A DNA stretch of 64,000 nt. Source: Marthasterias glacialis. Taxonomy: Eukaryota; Echinodermata; Asteroidea; Forcipulatida; Asteriidae. Positions 55,505-64,000 of the stretch are shown piece after piece. The translations under genes were made by a program, and so were the position numbers. Location: contig OU452239.1 of NCBI GenBank assembly GCA_911728455.2, positions 4,996,384 through 5,060,383 of the forward strand. The letters are read 5' to 3'. Each line of letters begins with the position of its first letter. The stretch's first letter is position 1. The notes under the pieces are model-generated. The model saw only the letters and a program-made list of their open reading frames with translations, was not told the DNA's origin and ran no database searches.

Positions 55505-55875
55505 TTACTATTACTACTATTACTATTATACCTTTCTGGTAATGAAACCAAGGATGCCTCATAAGTGAACTTAATCACCGTAGCTCTCAAGCCTGAGGAA
55601 ACCTGTAGATAAGGATGCTTGCTATGTGAACCAGAAACACCTCGGGGTAATTTCCCTACTCTTCCACGATAAGTGTTCTGGGTTCTTTTACGTGCACTGC
55701 CTATCCTAGTACACAGGACCTATGGCTTAATGTCCCATCCCAAGAACAAAGCAATTATGGTAAAGTATCTTGCTCAAGGACACAAGTGCCACAACCGGGA
55801 TTCGAACCCACACCCTGCTGCCAACAACACCAGAACTTGAGTCCGGTGATCTTAACCGCTCGGCCACGACACTCC
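55505..55875 (-). mobile_element. tRNA-derived SINE, minus strand
   Basis: The minus-strand head GTGTCGTGGCCGAGCGGTTA with A box TGGCCGAGCGG and B box GGTTCGAATCC resembles tRNA-Leu. It is followed by GGCACTTGTGTCCTTGAGCA and CACGTAAAAGAACCC, and ends in an AATAGT-type tail (55505-55533). It is the intact relative of the split SINE at 21.6 kb. Confidence 0.85.
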
Positions 55876-56422
55876 CCTTTTCAAGAGAGTTTTGAAAACT
55901 CAAAATGTGAGTCATCACACCATTATGTTTGCAACACAAACAAACAAATTTGGTGTGGATGCAAATTATTTTCATCAGATTTTACTTATTTTTACGTAGT
56001 TTTAGAAAAAATCTGAAGTAAATTTAATTCAAATATAAAGGTTCCGTTATAACAGCAACTTTGAAGTGTTGTGCAACCATAGGTTATCAAAACACAAGTT
56101 GAATAAAGCCAGTAAGGATAATTCCAGCAAGTCTTGAAAATTGTACTAGTAATGTATAAATGTGCACGATGTGTACAGCGCACGACGGAACGTTAGGCCA
56201 GAAGACCGCGTCGATAACCACACACTTTTCAACGCAAAAATTTCAAAGTTTTGAAGCTTAAATCATCCAAGAAATTGCTTCCACCTGTGTGATTCCTTTG
56301 CTCATTTAAAATTTTTGCAAGGCTAGGTATTAATGCTCACTATTCAAACGTTGTTTGTCCCTTTTTTACACTGATTTAGGCCTACATTACAAACAATAAC
56401 AGACCAGACTGAAGTGAGCACT

Positions 56423-56464
56423 AAATTTGGTGCTGGCCCTAAATTTGTTGCCAGCACCAAATTT
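56423..56464. repeat. perfect 15-bp hairpin
   Basis: AAATTTGGTGCTGGC (56423-56437) and its exact inverse GCCAGCACCAAATTT (56450-56464) are separated by 12 bases, just before the satellite array. Confidence 0.8.
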
Positions 56465-56519
56465 CAAAATATTCGACAACGACCGTCACTAACGGTCAAG
56501 GTCCTTCTTAAGTGTTCGG

Positions 56520-59500
56520 AAATACAGAGTTTTCATCTGAAATGTTTTCACAGTAAAATTATGAAATTTTTATTTTTTTCTTTATAGACGTGTTCCTCAC
56601 ATCCCAAACCATCACCCGTAGGCGCCCCAATTTAATTAGTCCACTAATTAGGTCAGCCCAACTAATAAAACAACGGCATAAAGTTAGCCCGCATTCGCAT
56701 TTCATATACACAGTGACAAATACACACGTAACTACATAATTTTCATTTGAAATGTTTTCACAGTAAAATTATGAAATTTTTAATTTTTTTTTCATAGACG
56801 TGTTCCTCACATACCAAACCATCACCCGTAGGCGCCCCGATTTAATTAGTCCACTAATTAGGTCAGCCCAACTAATTAAACAACGGCATAAAGTGAGCCC
56901 GCATAAGCATTTCATATATGTGTGTGACAAATACACACGCAACTGCCTAATTTTCATTTGAAATGTTTTCACAGTAAAATTATGAAATTTTTATTTTTTT
57001 CTTTATAGACGTGTTCCTCACATCCCAAACCATCACCCGTAGGCGCCCCGATTTAATTAGTCCACTAATTAAGTCAGCCCAACTAATTAAACAACGGCAT
57101 AAAGTTAGCCCGCATAAGCATTTCATATATACAGTGTGACAAATACACGCGCAACTGCCTAATTTTCATTTGAAATGTTTTCGCAGTAAAATTATGAAAT
57201 TGTTATTTTTTTCTTTATAGACGTGTTCCTCACATCCCAAACCATCACCCATAGGCGCCCTGATGTAATTAGTCCACTAATTAGGTCAGCCCAACTAATT
57301 AAACAACGGCATAAAGTGAGCCCGCATAAGCATTTCATATAATTTTTTTTTATACAGTGTGACAAATACACACGCAACTGCCTAATTTTCATTTGAAATG
57401 TTTTCACAGTAAAATTATGAAATTTTTATTTTTTTCTTTATAGAAGTGTTCCTCACATCCCAAACCATCACCCGTAGGCGCCCCGACTTAATTAGTCCAC
57501 TAATTAGGTCAGCCCAACTAATTAAACAACGGCATAAAGTGAGCCCGCATACGCATTTCATATACAGTGTGACAAATACACACGTAACTACCTACTTTTC
57601 GTTTGAAATGTTTTCACAATAAAATTATTAAATTTTTATTTTTTTCTTCATGGACGTGTTTCTCACATCCCAAACCATCACCCGTAGGCGCCCCGACTTA
57701 ATTAGTCCACTAATTAGGTCAGCCCAACTAATTAAACAACGGCATAAAGTGAGCCTGCATTCGCAGTTCATACACAGTGACAAATACACGCGTAACTACC
57801 TAATTTTCATTTGAAATGTTTTCACAGTAAAATAATGAAATTTTTATTTTTATTTTCATAGACGTGTTCCTCGTATCCCAAATCATCACTCATAGGCGCC
57901 CCGACTTAATTAGTTCACTAATTAGGTCAGCCCAACTAATTAAACAACGGCATAAAGTGAGCCCGCATTCGCATTTCATTATATACTGTGACAAATACAC
58001 ACGCAACTACCTACTTTTCGTTTGAAATGTTTTCACAATAAAATTATTAAATTTTTATTTTTTTCTTCATGGACGTGCTCCTCACATCCCAAACCATCAC
58101 CCGTAGGCGCCCCGACTTAATTAGTCCACTAATTAGGTCAGCCCAACTAATTAAACAACGGCATAAAGTGAGCCTGCATTCGCAGTTCATATACACAGTG
58201 ACAAATACACGCGTAACTACCTAATTTTCATTTGAAATGTTTTCACAGTAAAATAATGAAATTTTTATTTTTATTTTCATAGACGTGTTCCTCGTATCCC
58301 AAACCATCACTCATAGGCGCCCCGACTTAATTAGTTCACTAATTAGGTCAGCCCAACTAATTAAACAACGGCATAAAGTGAGCCCGCATTCGCATTTCAT
58401 TATATACTGTGACAAATACACACGCAACTACCTACTTTTCGTTTGAAATGTTTTCACAATAAAATTATTAAATTTTTATTTTTTTCTTCATGGACGTGTT
58501 CCTCACATCCCAAACCATCACCCGTAGGCGCCCCGACTTAATTAGTCCACTAATTAGGTCAGCCCAACTAATTAAACAACGGCATAAAGTGAGCCTGCAT
58601 TCGCAGTTCATATACACAGTGACAAATACACGCGTAACTACCTAATTTTCATTTGAAATGTTTTCACAGTAAAAAAATGAAATTTTTATTTTTCTTTTCA
58701 TAGACGTGTTCCTCGTATCCCAAACCATCACTCATAGGCGCCCCGACTTAATTAGTTCACTAATTAGGTCAGCCCAACTAATTAAACAACGGCATAAAGT
58801 GAGCCCGCATTCGCATTTCATTATATACTGTGACAAATACACACGCAACTACCTAATTTTCATCTGAAATGTTTTCACAGTAAAATTATGAATTTTTTAA
58901 TTTTTTTTTCATAGACGTGTTCCTCACATCCCAAACCATCACCCGTAGGCGCCCCGACTTAATTAGTCCACTAATTAGGTCAGCCCAACTAATTAAACAA
59001 CGGCATAAAGTTAGCCCGCATAAGCATTTCCTATACACAGTGACAAATACACGCGTAACTACCTAATTTTCATTTGAAATGTTTTCACAGTAAAATAATG
59101 AAATTTTTATTTTTTTCTTCATAGACGTGTTCCTCACATCCCAAACCATCACCCATAGGTGCCCCGACTTAATTAGTCCACTAATTAGGTCAGCCCAACT
59201 AATTAAACAACGGCATAAAGTGAGTCTGCATTCGCAGTTCATATACAGAGTGACAAATACACGCGTAACTACCTAATTTTCATTTGAAATGTTTTCACAG
59301 TAAAACAATGAAATTTTTATTTTTTTCTTCATAGACGTGTTCCTCGTATCCCAAACCATCACTCATAGGCGCCCCGACTTAATTAGTCCACTAATTAGGT
59401 CAGCCCAACTAATTAAACAACGGCATAAAGTGAGCCCGCATTCGCATTTCATTATATACTGTGACAAATACACACGCAACTACCTAATTTTCATCTGAAA

Positions 59501-61195
59501 TGTTTTCACAGTAAAATTATGAATTTTTTAATTTTTTTTTCATAGACGTGTTCCTCACATCCCAAACCATCACCCGTAGGCGCCCGACTTAATTAGTCCA
59601 CTAATTAGGTCAGCCCAACTAATTAAACAACGGCATAAAGTGAGCCCGCATTCGCATTTCATTATATACTGTGACAAATACACACGCAACTACCTAATTT
59701 TCATCTGAAATGTTTTCACAGTAAAATTATGAATTTTTTAATTTTTTTTTCATAGACGTGTTCCTCACATCCCAAACCATCACCCGTAGGCGCCCGACTT
59801 AATTAGTCCACTAATTAGGTCAGCCCAACTAATTAAACAACGGCATAAAGTTAGCCCGCATACCCATTTCGTGACAAATACACGCGTAACTACCTAATTT
59901 TCATTTGAAATGTTTTCACAGTAAAATAATGAAATTTTTATTTTTATTTTCATAGACGTGTTCCTCGTATCCCAAACCATCACCCGTGGGCGCCCCGACT
60001 TAATTAGTCCACTAATTAGGTCAGCCCAACTAATTAAACAACGGCATAAAGTTAGCCCGCATTCGCATTTCATATACACAGTGACAAATACACGCGTAAC
60101 TACCTAATTTTCATTTGAAATGTTTTCACAGTAAAATTATGAATTTTTTAATTTTTTTTTCATAGACGTGTTCCTCACATCCCAAACCATTACCCGTAGG
60201 CGCCCCGACTTAATTAGTCCACTAATTAGGTCAGCCCAACTAATTAAACAACGGCATAAAGTGAGTCTGCATTCGCAGTTCATATACAGAGTGACAAATA
60301 CACGCGTAACTACCTAATTTTCATTTGAAATGTTTTCACAGTAAAACAATGAAATTTTTATTTTTTTCTTCATAGACGTGTTCCTCGTATCCCAAACCAT
60401 CACTCATAGGCGCCCCGACTTAATTAGTCCACTAATTAGGTCAGCCCAACTAATTAAACAACGGCATAAAGTGAGCCCGCATTCGCATTTCATTATATAC
60501 TGTGACAAATACACACGCAACTACCTAATTTTCATCTGAAATGTTTTCACAGTAAAATTATGAATTTTTTAATTTTTTTTGCATAGACGTGTTCCTCACA
60601 TCCCAAACCATCACCCGTAGGCGCCCGACTTAATTAGTCCACTAATTAGGTCAGCCCAACTAATTAAACAACGGCATAAAGTTAGCCCGCATACCCATTT
60701 CGTGACAAATACACGCGTAACTACCTAATTTTCATTTGAAATGTTTTCACAGTAAAATAATGAAATTTTTATTTTTCTTTTCATAGACGTGTTCCTCGTA
60801 TCCCAAACCATCACCCGTGGGCGCCCCGACTTAATTAGTCCACTAATTAGGTCAGCCCAACTAATTAAACAACGGCATAAAGTTAGCCCGCATTCGCATT
60901 TCCTATACACAGTGACAAATACACGCGTAACTACCTAATTTTCATTTGAAATGTTTTCACAGTAAAATTATGAATTTTTTAATTTTTTTTTCATAGACGT
61001 GTTCCTCACATCCCAAACCATCACCCGTAGGCGCCCCGACTTAATTAGTCCACTAATTAGGTCAGCCCAACTAATTAAACAACTGCATAAAGTTAGCCTG
61101 TATGCGCATTCATAAGAGTGATTACACACGCGACTACCTAATTTTCATCTGAAATGTTTTCCACAGCAAAATTATGAATTTTTAAATTTTTTCTT
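56520..61195. repeat. ~210-bp satellite, about 22 copies
   Basis: Each unit contains ATGTTTTCACAGTAAAAT, a T-run, GACGTGTTCCTC, CCAAACCATCACCCGTAGGC, TTAATTAGTCCACTAATTAG, CAGCCCAACTAATTAAACAA and CGGCATAAAG. I counted 22 occurrences of the GGCATAAAG word at ~210-bp spacing. Higher-order blocks: ~422 bp (57.6-58.9 kb) and ~831 bp (59894 and 60725). Terminal copies are diverged. Minus-strand open frames in it are artefacts. Confidence 0.95.
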
Positions 61196-62920
61196 CATAT
61201 ATGTAACCCTTGCGACAGTATTCAGTTACCTTTCAATGAGACCCGATGACTTAATTCGTGAAAGGAAATAGTGAAAGAGGGGTGGAGCAATTTGAGGGGA
61301 GAAATACTAAAGAAAATATGTTTTTAAAAAGGTTTTGTCAAGTTAGCCCAAACTTATGTCAGCGGTTGATGATGTTTTACGATACCCTTTGAAAGTAAAT
61401 CGGTCTTATATAGTTCATTAATGATGTAAAACTTATTATCATTATTGTAACGCAATGCAGTATCGGCGATTGTGATTTGGTTAAAGTTTTAGGTCGCTTG
61501 GCAACGTAACCCTGGCTAGTTCCTGGCCGTCGTGTAATGGTCTATGTTACAGTTGTTGGAGGGTTGCCAGCCTACACTAAAATTAATAAAAGGGCGGAGC
61601 GGGCGTGAATCGCTCTCTTTTCCCGCTTTGCAACAGCTGAGAAGCATCAGGATTATAATTAAAGTGAGTGTTGCTTTACGCTTGGAAAAGAGCTCCATAC
61701 TTTTATGTTTGTCGATGTCTTGTTAAGAAATTCCATCCAGGTTTACGAAATCTCTTACCGTAATCTTTATTAATTAATTCACTGGGAAACATTTAATTAA
61801 TGACAGAGAATAGGTAATAATGTATTTAAAGATCAGCCGTGTAACCTTTGAAGTAGATTCTGTAACATAGGCGAACTGAGGTGTGTGGAGTAACTAAACC
61901 AATCAAAGTCACTCTAAATTGAGCTGTGTCCGTCCCCGTCATTTTGCTGTACTCTTTCCCGTCCATTGGGGGTGTGTGTGTGCTTACAATTTCGGGGTTA
62001 ACTGGTGTGGTGAACTGCGGGCCTGGCGGTAAACTGCCGCCAAAACGGATCAACATCTCCAGCCCTCCAAGCTAGACCGCTCGCTGACGTTGGCTGAGAC
62101 TGACCGGGTCGCAGAAAGAGGACGAAACCGCCACAGTATGAACAAGAAGAAGAAGAAGAAAAAGAAGATTTTGAAAGTCTTTTTGTATTTAGTTGATGCG
62201 GCGGCGTAAAATTAATATCCAAAAAGTGGGGGTATACACCCCCATCTCCCGAAATTTACGCCCATGCATGTCAGGCTTGACGCCTGGCGATTTGTCAAAT
62301 AGATCTTTTGTCATGTTTATGTAGTCTTAATTACGTTAAATGTTATTTGATGTTTGTAATGTACTTTTCCACATCTTCCCTGCGTTGTTGGTACAAGTGC
62401 TGCTGTGGTTACTTTGAATCCACAGCACGAACTATGGTTATGTACCGGTATCTTTACTTGGCCTAAAGAGTAAGAAACTAAGATGATCAAACTGATGACT
62501 GTAACTCGCGTCTAAGTATAAACTGGGAAACGTAATTTAATCGGTTGTCACCAAAGCAAAAGTATTAACAAATAAAAACAGTTTGGAAGCAAATAAACTC
62601 TTCCAGGACTAAGTGTCAATCAAACCCAAGCTGATTATGTTTACCCCAAAATATCAAAGGGTTTGATAACACTTTTGAACCAAATTGTATGCCTTCATTA
62701 GAACCCAATAGGGGTATAGATTAATATAATTTTTGAGTTATGGTAGTTTCATAATTAGCACAATAAATCATTCATGTGACATCACCACCGCACAAAATGT
62801 TATAATTGAAGAAATGAAGGAGTTGAATACACGAAGGACTTTTATGTTATGTCAAGATGTATACTTTTGGGGAAATTGCGGTAACAAGATTACAGAATTA
62901 AATATTAACTAGACATTATG
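61196..62920. other. spacer with a candidate GC-rich promoter patch
   Basis: Near 61493-61720 are an X-box-like GTCGCT-T-GGCAAC (61493-61505), a GGGCGGAGCGGGCG Sp1-like block (about 61590) and a possible donor AAAGTGAGT (about 61661). An AAG tract lies at 62143-62168. No coding exon follows within the window, so a promoter is only a suggestion. Confidence 0.3.
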
Positions 62921-64000
62921 TGTTTGTCACTAGGACAAACACAAAGCTGTTCCGATTATCTCTAAGCATGTTTTACTATTAGTATTGTGACCTAGAAATG
63001 AAGAGATTTTGATTTCGATGAGGACTGCAAACGTAATAGATGCCATTGGGACTGTAATTGTTCGTCCGGAAGTAAAGGTCAAAGTGGGGTCACGCCTGTA
63101 AAAACCAAATGTCACATGTGATGTTAGGTACAAATGTTACAAAAATTATGACTCTACAAGAATTGTTTCAGGAGATGTGATATTTTGAAATTTTGAACTT
63201 CCTGTTTGAACCAGAGGTTTGAACCAGAAGTGGGGTCATGCAAATAACCAAATGTCACAAATGATGTAAGCTACAAATGGAACAAAGATTATGACTCTAC
63301 GTCATTTTGCACATAAGATATGACATTTTGAAATTTTGAACTTCCTGTTTGGACCGGAAGTAAAGGTCAAAAGGGGTCACGCCTGTAAATCAAACGTCAC
63401 ATATGATGTAAGCTACATAACAACGCAAAGATTACGACTTTATGGAATTTAGTTCAGGAGATATGTGTTTTAAAGTTTTGAACTTCCTGTTTGGACCTGA
63501 AGGGGTCATATGTTTAAATAAAATGTCACACGTGCTATAAGCTTCAAATTGGCACAAAGATTATGGCTCTACGATGTGTACTTCGGGAGATGATTTTTTC
63601 ACTATAACTTGACACCTGATGACGTCACGATGACGAAAACATGTTTGTCTTAATATGATTTCTTGTTATTTACAAGGTGGTATAACTTTTATTCCTATGC
63701 GATGCAAAAACCATAAAAATGCAGAGATGCTGCAAGTTTCATACAGAAAAACATCTACCGATAGAGGGCGCTATAGCAGATAAGCAGTCATCATAATTAG
63801 TTAATGAAAGCCAAACTAACATCTGAGAACACAATATGAAGTTTTAAACGCTAAAAGATAACGCTACCCCGCCGTATTCATATTTGCAGTTTTCCCAACA
63901 AAAACCTGTACAGGTTCGCAACACCCAAAATCCTCATTGGATTTATGCGTGAGAAACAGGCGAGTGCACACTTGTGTAAAACTTTGCTATCAACTCTGAG
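62921..64000. repeat. ~142-bp tandem repeat and flanks, right edge
   Basis: Starting after a small hairpin (TGTTTGTC-ACTAG-GACAAACA, 62921-62941), about four diverged units (63.05-63.60 kb) repeat GAACTTCCTGTTTG, GGAAGTAAAGGTCAAA, GGGGTCACGCC and AATGTCACA at 142-143 bp spacing. TAGAGGGCGCT occurs at 63762-63772. The family resembles blocks in the 40178-41394 element. It may continue beyond the window. Confidence 0.6.

Noticed and set aside
55800-55875. tRNA-Leu gene on the minus strand
   Set aside because: A and B boxes are present but the acceptor stem does not close, and the sequence continues into a SINE body shared with 21.6 and 33.5 kb.

Overview
The window is animal nuclear DNA. Genes have GT-AG introns with consistent phases, intergenic DNA is AT-rich, and there are many retrotransposon, MITE, SINE and satellite sequences. 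The gene set (Roundabout receptor, SAXO axonemal protein, peroxisomal sarcosine oxidase), together with BEL/Pao, Penelope-like, R4/Dong-like and foldback elements and a tRNA-derived SINE, suggests a marine invertebrate. My best guess is a deuterostome such as an echinoderm; the phylum is inference only.

Layout. 1-8.4 kb, plus strand: the last eight exons of a roundabout (robo) gene, encoding about 640 residues of the cytoplasmic tail; the ectodomain lies upstream of the window. 8.4-13.7 kb: probable robo 3' UTR, then AT-rich spacer. 13.7-19.6 kb, minus strand: a complete seven-exon SAXO-type gene (517 aa) with two RFX X-box-like sites upstream. 21.6-23.3 kb: a SINE split by a 1254-bp foldback transposon. 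The foldback has terminal inverted repeats made of 7-bp tandem repeats and a 6-bp target duplication, and it carries a two-exon reading frame for a stand-alone SAM domain. 23.3-26.9 kb: degenerate repeats and a Penelope-type GIY-YIG fragment.

27.0-55.0 kb, minus strand: one complete eight-exon gene for a peroxisomal sarcosine/pipecolate oxidase (PIPOX-like, 410 aa) with the GxGxxG FAD motif, the cysteine for covalent FAD, the catalytic lysine and a C-terminal SKL peroxisomal signal. Its 1.2 kb of coding sequence is spread over 28 kb. The introns hold a 70-bp minisatellite (37 copies), Penelope-like fragments, an R4/Dong-like LINE, several MITEs, a decayed copy of coding exon 4, a degenerate LINE and a nearly pristine BEL/Pao LTR retrotransposon (43270-50111; LTRs differ at one base seen, 5-bp target duplication ATGAC).

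55-64 kb: a SINE, a 210-bp satellite (about 22 copies with higher-order structure), a GC-rich promoter-like patch near 61.5 kb and a ~142-bp tandem repeat near the right edge. The three host genes have no evident functional link. The main themes are a host enzyme gene expanded by nested mobile elements, and a foldback transposon that appears to have captured a SAM-domain gene.
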